From an uncultured Treponema sp. (GTDB lineage Bacteria; Spirochaetota; Spirochaetia; Treponematales; Treponemataceae): a stretch of 9,263 bases of DNA. Under the pieces are notes generated by a model. The model was given only the letters and a program-made list of their open reading frames with translations. It did no database searches and was not told the DNA's origin. Where the stretch lies: the NCBI GenBank assembly GCA_937892225.1, contig CALAUH010000172.1, positions 1 through 9,263 of the forward strand, given 5' to 3'. Made by a program: the position numbers and the translations under genes. Position 1 is the first letter of the stretch. The number at the start of each line of letters is the position of its first letter. Of the stretch, positions 1-6,309 are shown one piece after another.

Positions 1-227
1 GACATGAATAGAATGAAACTTAGCCACTTATAAAGAGTATCCCACCAGAAATCTCTGACTGTAAAACGACTGTTAGCAAGTTTAAATGCTGACCAGCAAA
101 GTCCTACTGTACCAATTGCAACTGCATAATGAGTACCCCATTTATAGAATTGAGCTAATACTCCAGAAAAATATTCAATTGCCTGAACAACAGGAACATC
201 TATCCAGCCTGTAACTGCATGCTCCAT
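1..227 (-). CDS. trbL: TrbL/VirB6-like inner-membrane channel protein, N-terminal part (3' end outside window)
   Basis: This is an open frame of 75 codons from an ATG at 227-225 to the window edge with no stop. The start follows a strong Shine-Dalgarno (GGAGG, 6-base spacing) directly after the trbJ stop, leaving an 11-base gap, so the two genes are co-translated. The visible peptide begins MEHAVTGWIDVPVVQ and contains a hydrophobic stretch at about residues 33-48 (HYAVAIGTVGLCWSAF) and another starting near 65. Aromatic residues are common, including a FWW triplet near 60. TrbL/VirB6 proteins are polytopic inner-membrane subunits that form part of the substrate channel of type IV secretion. 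The assignment rests mainly on position directly after trbJ, as in the Tn4371/RP4-type trb order, and on the membrane character. Sequence motifs are weak in this family. Most of the gene is missing because of the window boundary, so there is no sign of real truncation. Confidence 0.8.
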   Translation of the reverse strand, partial: MEHAVTGWIDVPVVQAIEYFSGVLAQFYKWGTHYAVAIGTVGLCWSAFKLANSRFTVRDFWWDTLYKWLSFILFM

Positions 228-238
228 AGATTTCCTCC

Positions 239-1165
239 TTACTTTCTAAATGAATCTGGAACTTTATAATCAAAAGCTTCCTGTTTCTGTTGTTCTGCAG
301 CCATTTCGTCTGCTTCTGCCTGTTTTTCGTTTTCTTCATTGATCATTCGTGCAGCACTAAGACTTGCCATTTCATTCATAGCTTCTTCTAATGTCATAAG
401 TCCATCAACAACCTGCTGGCTTAAATACAAACTTGCTTCATTAGCTGCTGCTTCTGTCATATTTCCATTTGAATCTGTCTGTGCATAAGCGGCCTGAATA
501 ATAGCATTTGTCTTAGCTATTTTTTCTTCTCTCTGTAATTGAACTGCCTCATCTGTAGCCTTTGCCATTATTTTAGAGGCTTGTGTTTTCACCTGAGCTA
601 CAGACTGCTGAACAAAAAGATAGTTTTTTGGGCTTATACCGTACTTTCTCCAGATAAGCATTTTTTCTTTTTCTGTAAGGTTTCCCTGTATTGCATCGAT
701 TGAATATTTCATACTGTCAGTCATGTAAGTTTGGACATCTTTACATGCTGAAAAAAAGTTATGTTCTGGGCTTCCCATTCCACAAAGGTCTGCCAGAGAA
801 TAGCGGCCATTTCCACAATCAATGTTTGGTGTAGTTAAGGTGCTTTTAATTTGTCGTGCTTGAGTAATAAGACTGTTAACTCGTTTGTTAGCATCTTTAA
901 TGTCATTACGAATATCCCAATCACCATCAAAACTGATGTTTTCCCAGTCAATTGATTTTGCTCTTTCTACAGCCTGTTGAATCTGCTGATACTGGTTTTC
1001 GATTTGTGTAATTGTGTTCATTACCATATCGTACTGGCTGTATAATTGGTCGATTGCTGTAAGCCAACCTGAAATATCGAATACGGGGTAACCTGTTGCA
1101 CTTACGTTGCTTACGGTTATCATGCTTGCGAAGATAATTGTAATTAATGTTTTTCTTAGTTTCAT
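239..1165 (-). CDS. trbJ: TrbJ/VirB5-like exported type IV secretion (pilus-tip) subunit
   Basis: This 308-residue protein has a clear Sec signal peptide: basic MKLRK, a hydrophobic core at about 6-18, and probable cleavage after SNVSA (residue 23). The mature N-terminus (GYPVFDISGWLTAIDQLYSQY) and the following Gln-rich helical region (about 50-70, QIENQYQQIQQAVERA) are typical of TrbJ/VirB5, which are periplasmic proteins carried to the pilus tip and involved in mating contact. Three cysteines occur at 117, 128 and 141 and could form a disulphide in the envelope. The last 30 residues are an acidic, Glu/Gln/Ala-rich helix. The ATG at 1165 has GAGGAG eight bases upstream. The gene sits after trbE across an 82-base gap holding a hairpin, and directly before trbL. 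Its leader closely matches that of trbC. The family call comes from the N-terminal pattern plus synteny; the sequence is otherwise divergent. Confidence 0.85.
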   Translation of the reverse strand: MKLRKTLITIIFASMITVSNVSATGYPVFDISGWLTAIDQLYSQYDMVMNTITQIENQYQQIQQAVERAKSIDWENISFDGDWDIRNDIKDANKRVNSLITQARQIKSTLTTPNIDCGNGRYSLADLCGMGSPEHNFFSACKDVQTYMTDSMKYSIDAIQGNLTEKEKMLIWRKYGISPKNYLFVQQSVAQVKTQASKIMAKATDEAVQLQREEKIAKTNAIIQAAYAQTDSNGNMTEAAANEASLYLSQQVVDGLMTLEEAMNEMASLSAARMINEENEKQAEADEMAAEQQKQEAFDYKVPDSFRK

Positions 1166-1247
1166 ATAAAGTACTCCTCATGTTTGTAATTCCTAAAATG
1201 ATGTGAACTAAAGTCAATTAGAACTTTAATTCACAAAAAATTGATAA
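1166..1247 (-). other. trbE-trbJ intergenic leader
   Basis: This 82-base gap is the second-largest in the minus-strand operon. It contains a 12-bp hairpin (1203-1234), then a block shared with the trbC leader (1182-1201), then GAGGAGTACT (1170-1179) as the trbJ ribosome-binding site. A TTGACT on the minus strand (1218-1213) could be a -35 element, but no good -10 follows at the right distance, so I do not call a promoter. Confidence 0.6.
1203..1234 (-). promoter_or_regulatory. Intergenic hairpin upstream of trbJ
   Basis: The arms are 1203-1214 and 1223-1234 around an 8-base loop. They are complementary at 11 of 12 positions, and the one exception is a G-U pair in the minus-strand transcript. 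In the direction of transcription the T-run lies before the hairpin, and the sequence after it is ATCATTTTAGG, so it does not look like an intrinsic terminator for trbE. It may act as an RNA processing or stability element, or limit read-through. The function is inferred; the inverted repeat itself is seen directly. Confidence 0.7.
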
Positions 1248-3827
1248 TTATAATTCCAGCATCTTTTTATATTTTCCATATTCAAGACAACTGGAATCCC
1301 GTCCTAAATCTTCCATTTTCTGCTTTGTGGCCTCCAGGATTTCAAAGGCTAGAGGTTCCATCGTATTTCTTCCTTTTTCTTCCTCAATTTTGTCCAGCAT
1401 TTCGTGGTCTGGTGAAATTAATGCTAGCTGAAATGGATCTAAATCCAGCGTGAACATTCTGCATCCATTTGGATTCTTAAAATAATAATCCCGTTTCATT
1501 GTTGCATTACTTAGAGCTATGATTTCAGAATCTGTAAGTCCAAAGTAACGGTAACTGTCTACAAGACCAGGTGAAGTTGCACTTTCGTCTGCAAGATAGA
1601 TTTTAGTTAAACACTGCTGGGCGATTGTATCGCTCAAACTTGATTTTGCAGCAGCGGCTACTTCCTGAGTTGCAAAGATACAGAAAACTTTTTTCTTACG
1701 TAAAGTTCTGAGCCATTCCTGTAAGAATCCTGCAAAAATAGGATGCTGAAGGTAAAGCCATGCTTCATCAAGGAATAAGAAAGTAAGTGGCTGTTTTTCT
1801 CCTGTAGGTACATTCCAAAGTTTTTCAAGATAACGGAAAATATACATAAGGGCAGGGGCAACGGCCTTTTCTGATAAACGCATTAAACTTCCCATTTCAA
1901 TTGTTACAAGTTTAGAAAGTGGAAGGTTTGTTTCGTCTGCATCAAAAATTGAACCGAACTGGCCTCCAGCACAATATGGATCTAGACCGATACGTATCGT
2001 ATTACTACCATTTTCGGGGTCAGAATAGGTTGCGTACTGTTGGAATGTAGTAAGAGTTCTTCTATCTTTTTCTTTAAGAGAAATAAGACGAAGAGTTTCC
2101 GAAATAACCTTACTCATTTCTGGTGTAGTTTCGATGTTCTGCTGACTGAGTAATCCTTCAATAAATTGCTGGCACCACATTAGACTTTCAGTGTATTCAG
2201 CCTGTGAACATTCATCTGGACCTTTCAATTCGCTTAATGGCTGGAATGCTACTGCATCTTTTCCGGGTTCAACATAAATGCCACCTCCACCTACCATAAA
2301 TGCACGACTCGAAAGCTGTTTATCAATACAGATAATGTTTGCATTTTTGTATTTTGTGGCCGAAGCCATAAGTAAAGCGAGAAGGGTAGATTTACCAGCA
2401 CCTGTCGGACCAAATATGAAAGTGTGTCCTACATCACGGACATTCAAATTCAAAAAGAATGGTGTTCCGTAAGAAGTAGAACAAGTACATAATGGAATTG
2501 CACTTCCACAGGTTTCCTCTGTAAAATCATTGTATAACATTCCCTGCCAGGCTGAACTTAATGGAATGATATTTGAAAAGTTCTTAGTTGAAATGAGAGG
2601 GCGGCGAATGTTTGCATATACATTTCCTGGCATCATTCCAAGCCATGCCTGACTGTTGTTAAATGTCTCTTCTTTTACAGAAAATCCGCAGGAACGAACA
2701 ACCTGCTGAAGTTTTCTTGCCTTTTCTTTTGCACGTTCGAGTTTTGTATCCCAAACCATAAGATTTGAGGTGTAATAACCGAGAACATATTCACCAAGTG
2801 CTATATCCCCTTGAATATCACTAGCCTGTGCTTCCATTTCAAGTGCACCTTTGTTTTCTTTGTCGATTTCAACGTTCATTGCCATTTCGGTAAACAAAGT
2901 CATCCCAGATTTACGTGCTGAATAGAAGCGATTCTGATATTTTTCAGCTTCTTTTGCAGATTTCTCTTTAGAAAGTGGAATGAATCTTGTTGTCCATCTG
3001 AACTCTGTCATTGTACGGTTTAGTCCGTCAAAGATTGCTGGATAAGTTTTGTTTGGAAAATCCATAATTCCCATAACAGGAACATAGTATTCGCCAATTT
3101 TCAAAGGCTGGCTGTTACGTACATCCATATCGCAAAGATAGTTATCCAAAAAGAAGAATGTGTTATCGGGATAAACAAGTTTTTGATTATTTAATGAAAC
3201 CGAGCTTTTGATGTAAGAAAATAGTTCAGAATTATCGAGACGATGAATCCAGAGTTTTGTTGCCAGAGTACCCATTACTTTTTCACATTCATCGAGGAAG
3301 TTTTCAACTTCTTTTTGAATCTTTGGTAAGTTTTCATGCTTCACAAACTGCGATTTTGGTTTGTTGTTTTTGGACTTTTGATTATTCTTATAGAACAGTC
3401 CTGTTGTTTTTGAATCTATATCGCTTGGAAGCTGGTAAACAAAAGTAATGTAATATTCGGTAGTAAAATGTTCACCGTATTTGTGATAATTTTCTGCACG
3501 TTTCTGGTCAATCAACCAACCTGTAAGGTTAGAAAATTCTCCTGCGGGATAATCCTTTGTTTTGTAACGTTTAACATCAAAGAAAAGAGCCCAGCCTTCA
3601 TTCTGTGCAAGAGTCATAGCACTTCTGTTGAATAATGAAGCCATACTTGCAATTTCTGGAGCTGATGAAGATTCCAAATCAGGATATTCGACTTGATAAG
3701 TTGCCATTACAGCACCGTTTTTTAAGAGGCAGACTCCAGGTTGAATAATAAAACTCCAGGGAAGTACATACTTCAATTGATTCTGTGGTTCTTTGAATTT
3801 TTGTAAATCTAAGAATGGTATTTTCAA
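1248..3827 (-). CDS. trbE: TrbE/VirB4-like conjugative transfer ATPase
   Basis: VirB4/TrbE is the large cytoplasmic hexameric ATPase at the inner-membrane base of the conjugation machine, needed for pilus assembly and DNA transfer. Numbering from the start chosen here (859 residues), the N-terminal VirB4/CagE domain fills roughly 20-410. It is followed by a RecA-like ATPase domain with Walker A GPTGAGKST (473-481), Walker B FLFLDEAW (683-690), and conserved downstream segments RTLRKKK (707-713) and FATQE (718-722). The length is normal for the family and no motif is missing. Start choice: the longest frame begins at a TTG at 3839 with no ribosome-binding site. Another TTG four codons later (3827-3825) has GGAGG five bases upstream and overlaps the trbD stop as TTGA, which is a typical coupled start, so I use it. 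The gene overlaps trbD slightly and is followed by an 82-base gap before trbJ. Confidence 0.95.
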   Translation of the reverse strand: MKIPFLDLQKFKEPQNQLKYVLPWSFIIQPGVCLLKNGAVMATYQVEYPDLESSSAPEIASMASLFNRSAMTLAQNEGWALFFDVKRYKTKDYPAGEFSNLTGWLIDQKRAENYHKYGEHFTTEYYITFVYQLPSDIDSKTTGLFYKNNQKSKNNKPKSQFVKHENLPKIQKEVENFLDECEKVMGTLATKLWIHRLDNSELFSYIKSSVSLNNQKLVYPDNTFFFLDNYLCDMDVRNSQPLKIGEYYVPVMGIMDFPNKTYPAIFDGLNRTMTEFRWTTRFIPLSKEKSAKEAEKYQNRFYSARKSGMTLFTEMAMNVEIDKENKGALEMEAQASDIQGDIALGEYVLGYYTSNLMVWDTKLERAKEKARKLQQVVRSCGFSVKEETFNNSQAWLGMMPGNVYANIRRPLISTKNFSNIIPLSSAWQGMLYNDFTEETCGSAIPLCTCSTSYGTPFFLNLNVRDVGHTFIFGPTGAGKSTLLALLMASATKYKNANIICIDKQLSSRAFMVGGGGIYVEPGKDAVAFQPLSELKGPDECSQAEYTESLMWCQQFIEGLLSQQNIETTPEMSKVISETLRLISLKEKDRRTLTTFQQYATYSDPENGSNTIRIGLDPYCAGGQFGSIFDADETNLPLSKLVTIEMGSLMRLSEKAVAPALMYIFRYLEKLWNVPTGEKQPLTFLFLDEAWLYLQHPIFAGFLQEWLRTLRKKKVFCIFATQEVAAAAKSSLSDTIAQQCLTKIYLADESATSPGLVDSYRYFGLTDSEIIALSNATMKRDYYFKNPNGCRMFTLDLDPFQLALISPDHEMLDKIEEEKGRNTMEPLAFEILEATKQKMEDLGRDSSCLEYGKYKKMLEL

Positions 3828-4087
3828 TCTGCCCTCCAAATATCAGGTGCTAACAACCTGTCAAAAATTACAGTCAGAGCATAAGGATCATTCTTACAAA
3901 TCATTTTGGCTCCAACATACAAAAAAACTCCAATTATTACACACCAAACACTTACTATATTCATCAATACAATAGTGAGTACCAGAATTAACATAGCCGG
4001 CATAATTCCAATTCCTAGCAATAAGTTTGGTTCTAACAAAACTCTGTGGACTGGAGTGGAATAATCATAAACACTGATTTCATCCAA
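3824..4087 (-). CDS. trbD: TrbD/VirB3-like inner-membrane protein
   Basis: This 87-residue protein carries two adjacent transmembrane helices (about 22-43 and 44-63). After them comes a conserved-looking cytoplasmic segment, KNDPYALTVIFDRLL, typical of VirB3/TrbD, where a DP pair and basic residue follow the second helix. VirB3 proteins sit in the inner membrane and work closely with the VirB4 ATPase, and the two are fused in some systems. Here trbD directly precedes trbE and the stop codon overlaps the trbE TTG start. The start is a TTG (4087-4085) with GGGAGG six bases upstream; the nearby ATG is out of frame. The TTG lies eight bases inside the end of the upstream 89-residue gene, so trbD is translationally coupled to it. 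The assignment is firm from topology, size and position. Confidence 0.9.
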   Translation of the reverse strand: MDEISVYDYSTPVHRVLLEPNLLLGIGIMPAMLILVLTIVLMNIVSVWCVIIGVFLYVGAKMICKNDPYALTVIFDRLLAPDIWRAD

Positions 4088-4349
4088 TTTGTGCCTCCCG
4101 TTTATTTGGAGTTACAATAATCCAGGCATAATGGCCAGTTCTATCTCTAAAGACATCGATATCGATAACTCTAAGTTCTTTGTCTTCCAAATCTTTCTGC
4201 AGAATATCTTTTGTCAGTTTTCTGCCTGCAGGTAACTCGAGCAATACTTCATATCCATAATCTGCTTTTACAAGTGGATTTAAAATTGGTAGCTCGAGGT
4301 CACCTAATACTTCTAAAATGATTCCAGTTGCGCTTAATTGTTCTTCCAT
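4080..4349 (-). CDS. Unrecognised 89-residue soluble protein between trbC and trbD
   Basis: I do not recognise this protein. It has a good ATG start with AAGGAG seven bases upstream and an eight-base overlap with trbD, so it is very likely translated and tied to the transfer operon. It has no signal peptide and no transmembrane helix, and is predicted cytoplasmic. The pattern suggests a small alpha/beta domain: strand (YEVLLELP, 33-40), Gly turn, helix (about 44-56), strand (LRVIDIDVF, 59-67), and strand (YAWIIVTPN, 74-82). The order strand - P.G - helix - strand - strand loosely resembles the small alpha/beta segment that precedes the motor domain in FtsK/TcpA-type ATPases, but this is only a visual resemblance. 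The known Tn4371/RP4 trb order has trbC next to trbD, so the gene is an addition. It might bind the TrbE ATPase or TrbD, which follow it. Confidence 0.85.
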   Translation of the reverse strand: MEEQLSATGIILEVLGDLELPILNPLVKADYGYEVLLELPAGRKLTKDILQKDLEDKELRVIDIDVFRDRTGHYAWIIVTPNKREAQIG

Positions 4350-4365
4350 GTGTAATCTCCTTTTA

Positions 4366-4393
4366 GAAAGACGGTTCTATAAGAACCGCTTTC
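4366..4393 (-). promoter_or_regulatory. Strong hairpin between trbC and the 89-residue gene
   Basis: The inner stem is a perfect 7-bp inverted repeat, CGGTTCT/AGAACCG (4372-4378 and 4382-4388), with a three-base loop. It is extended by five more pairs (4366-4370 with 4389-4393) past a single bulged base at 4371. It lies 14 bases after the trbC stop and ends four bases before the Shine-Dalgarno of the next gene. No T-run follows it on the minus strand, so it does not fit an intrinsic terminator. A 3' stabiliser for the pilin mRNA, or an element restraining translation of the next gene, is the best guess. Confidence 0.75.
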
Positions 4394-4407
4394 AGAGTAA
4401 ATCTGTA

Positions 4408-4824
4408 TTACGCAACTCCTAAATTAGATAATGTGGTAATTGAATTATTGATTACTGGTGCGACAGCAACTTCAAATGACAAATCACCAAGGAAATAAGA
4501 ACAAATAGAACTTGCAGAAAGTAATATGATTGTACCGACAATCCAAGGACCAAATTTTTTGAGCATCTGGCCTCCGCCGCCCTGCTGACCTGCAAGAACC
4601 ATACCAATTGCTTCAACAATTAATGCAACCAGAAGAATTGCTTTGACCCATGAGCTCTGAAAGAGTTCAAGGATTTTATCAGCCCAGTTATCGAGTTCTA
4701 CGATAGATTCTCCACTTCCAGCAGCGAATGTTGGAACGATACAAAGTGCAAATACAGCTGCTACTGCCAAAAATTTCTTAGAAGAAAATGTCTTTTTCAA
4801 AGACTTAAAAAAATTAGATTTCAT
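4408..4824 (-). CDS. trbC: TrbC/VirB2-like conjugative pilin precursor
   Basis: This 138-residue pilin precursor forms the conjugative pilus after export and processing. It starts with a long basic signal peptide (KSNFFKSLKKTFSSKK, then a hydrophobic core at 18-31) with likely cleavage after TFA or TFAA (residues 34-35). The mature part has two hydrophobic helices (about 60-79 and 93-112) joined by a GQQGGGGQ turn and a basic KK pair, the usual VirB2/TrbC hairpin. About 25 residues follow the second helix, a longer tail than in many pilins. The open frame extends upstream to an ATG at 4887, but that start has no ribosome-binding site and would put 21 extra residues before the signal peptide. 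The ATG at 4824 has GAGGAG upstream at a rather long spacing of 11 bases. Hairpins flank the gene on both sides, which fits separate dosage control of this high-copy subunit. Confidence 0.88.
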   Translation of the reverse strand: MKSNFFKSLKKTFSSKKFLAVAAVFALCIVPTFAAGSGESIVELDNWADKILELFQSSWVKAILLVALIVEAIGMVLAGQQGGGGQMLKKFGPWIVGTIILLSASSICSYFLGDLSFEVAVAPVINNSITTLSNLGVA

Positions 4825-4933
4825 AATGTTTAGTACTCCTCTTATGATGTAAAGTTTGTAAAACCTAAAATGACCCTTGCGGCTCATTTTTTAACGGTTT
4901 TTCTATTAAAATATTTTTTTCATGTGTTCTTTT
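4825..4933 (-). other. trbB-trbC intergenic leader
   Basis: This is the largest gap (109 bases) inside the transfer operon. From the trbB stop it runs through an A/T-rich segment, a hairpin (4867-4890), a 20-base block shared with the trbJ leader (4854-4873), and GAGGAGTACT (4832-4841) before the trbC start. The A/T-rich segment could hide a weak promoter, but I find no convincing -35/-10 pair. Confidence 0.6.
4867..4890 (-). promoter_or_regulatory. Hairpin with GCAA tetraloop upstream of trbC
   Basis: In the minus-strand transcript AAAATGA (4890-4884) pairs with TCATTTT (4873-4867). Inside this there is a G-G mismatch and a CC/GG pair closing a GCAA loop, a GNRA-type tetraloop that is stable in RNA. 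The 3' arm is the first part of the block shared with the trbJ leader. The sequence after the stem is AGGTTTTAC, a weak T-run at best, so terminator activity is doubtful. Confidence 0.55.
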
Positions 4934-5863
4934 TTACAAATTTCGTGTTTCTAAAATCTCGTCTACAATAGGTCCATTTTTTGTCGGTTTTAGATGAACT
5001 AAGAGTTGAACACTCTGAGCTACATCTGGCAATTCGCCGGGAATAACTTCTCTAAGCAAATCTTTAATTCTAGATACCATAGAAAGACAACTGTCAGCAT
5101 GAATTGTACTTGCGTTTCCTGTATGTCCTGTATTCCAAGCTTTCAGAACCTCATTGGTTACATCTCCGTAACGCAGTTCTCCAAAAATAATTCTTGAGAC
5201 ATTACAGCGTAATGCAATTCCAACTGCTTTTAAGGTGTCTTTACCTGCGGCCCAGATGTTTACCCTGTCACGGGCGTGGCACTGAATTTCACCAGCATCT
5301 TCTACAATGTAGAAGCGGTCATCTGGTGTAAACTCACGCATTTTATCGATAATGGCATTGAGCAGTGTTGTTTTACCCGAACCTGTTTCTCCACCAATGA
5401 TGATGTTACTTCTTTTCTGGATATGTTTTACTAAGAGTTCATACTGTTCTTGTGTCATTCGTCCGCCTTCCACATAACTCTCCATCTTAAAGACAGTAGA
5501 TGGTGGTCTACGGATAAAAAACATTGGATTTTCAGTAGCTCTTGGTGGAAGAATCCCTTCAATACGGATTTTCCAGTTAGGAAGAACACCTTCAACGATA
5601 GGATTGTCAGGATCGATAGTAACTCCCAGTACTGCGGCAGAAGCATAAATAATACGTGTCGTTGTAGCATCATCGAAGTAAATACCAGTGAACAGTTTAC
5701 CCATGCCCATACCTTCAACAATCAGTTCTCCGCCAATGCCGATAGCAATATCAGTAACTCGTTTGTCTTCAATGTAGGGGATGATCAGTTTCATATCATC
5801 TTCCAGGTTTCGGATCCATTTATCCTGTTTAACCTGCTGTTGGAACCCGTCTATTGCAGCCAA
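4934..5863 (-). CDS. trbB: TrbB/VirB11-like secretion traffic ATPase
   Basis: This 309-residue hexameric ATPase of the VirB11/PulE family works at the cytoplasmic face with the VirB4 and VirD4 ATPases in pilus assembly and DNA transfer. All family motifs are present in order: Walker A GGETGSGKTT (157-166), Asp box FYIVEDAGEIQ (184-194), Walker B RIIFGELRYGDV (224-235), and His box NTGHTGNASTIHA (244-256). The N-terminal domain (1-145) contains the usual ILPPRATENPMFFIRRPP segment. Length matches the family, so it should be active. The start is TTG (5863-5861), placed directly after the TAA stop of the upstream RHH gene, with GGAGG seven bases away. The upstream gene ends in Gly-Gly-Asn codons that contain this Shine-Dalgarno. 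No ATG occurs in frame near the start. It is followed by the 109-base leader of trbC. Confidence 0.97.
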   Translation of the reverse strand: MAAIDGFQQQVKQDKWIRNLEDDMKLIIPYIEDKRVTDIAIGIGGELIVEGMGMGKLFTGIYFDDATTTRIIYASAAVLGVTIDPDNPIVEGVLPNWKIRIEGILPPRATENPMFFIRRPPSTVFKMESYVEGGRMTQEQYELLVKHIQKRSNIIIGGETGSGKTTLLNAIIDKMREFTPDDRFYIVEDAGEIQCHARDRVNIWAAGKDTLKAVGIALRCNVSRIIFGELRYGDVTNEVLKAWNTGHTGNASTIHADSCLSMVSRIKDLLREVIPGELPDVAQSVQLLVHLKPTKNGPIVDEILETRNL

Positions 5864-6307
5864 TTAATTACCTCCATTTGCACTGCGCTGGTATATATCC
5901 AGCACCATAGATTCAATACTTCCTCTGTCACTGTTTCTGATTTCACGCTGTACCGATTCAATAAATCTATCAAATTCGATTTTTGCAACGTCATCTGGAA
6001 CAGATTGACGGTTCGGAAGTACTTTTATTTGTCGCTTAGTCTGTTCAAGTAAAACTACCATCATCAGATTAAGACGACTTTCAAGTTCCTGAACTCTTCG
6101 TTTGGTATCATTTAATGAACCATAGATAAGTTCCGGGTCCTGAATTTCTTTATCAAAGTAGCTGTCCACAATAAATCTGATTGTGTCAGACCTGCTTTTT
6201 CCTAATTCTTGTTGTTTCATTCCAATCAAGTATTCTGTGTGTGGCTTGAACCTAACGGACGCTGTTGAGCCCATGCGGCCAAGTTTTTCATTTTCTGTAT
6301 TTTCCAT
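5864..6307 (-). CDS. CopG/RHH-type protein of the conjugation operon
   Basis: This 147-residue protein has an N-terminal ribbon-helix-helix pattern: strand TASVRF (15-20), helix A about 23-35, turn GKSRSD, and helix B DTIRFIVDSYF (41-51). RHH proteins bind DNA as dimers through the strand. A predicted coiled coil follows (about 62-95, TKRRVQELESRLNLMMVVLLEQTKR in part), then a C-terminal region with no recognised domain. A gene of this kind between traG and trbB is a standing feature of Tn4371-like elements, usually labelled CopG family; its role there is unclear and could be operon regulation or a link between DNA and the coupling protein. The ATG at 6307 follows the traG stop after two bases, with GGAG seven bases upstream inside the traG end. 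Its stop abuts the trbB TTG start in the same frame, so stop read-through would give a fusion with TrbB. Confidence 0.85.
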   Translation of the reverse strand: MENTENEKLGRMGSTASVRFKPHTEYLIGMKQQELGKSRSDTIRFIVDSYFDKEIQDPELIYGSLNDTKRRVQELESRLNLMMVVLLEQTKRQIKVLPNRQSVPDDVAKIEFDRFIESVQREIRNSDRGSIESMVLDIYQRSANGGN

Positions 6308-6309
6308 GC

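Noticed and set aside
1203..1234. Intrinsic terminator after trbE
   Set aside because: On the minus strand the T-run precedes the stem rather than following it. On the plus strand an A-run follows. Neither fits a rho-independent terminator.
4825..4887. Upstream ATG start for trbC giving 21 extra residues
   Set aside because: There is no Shine-Dalgarno before 4887, the extra part overlaps the hairpin and shared leader, and the signal peptide is well formed from the ATG at 4824.
5450..6052. 200-codon plus-strand open frame antisense to trbB and the RHH gene
   Set aside because: It lies opposite two firmly identified genes, and its translation is rich in Cys, His, Ser and Asn with no domain pattern, as expected for a shadow frame. 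No ribosome-binding site is seen.
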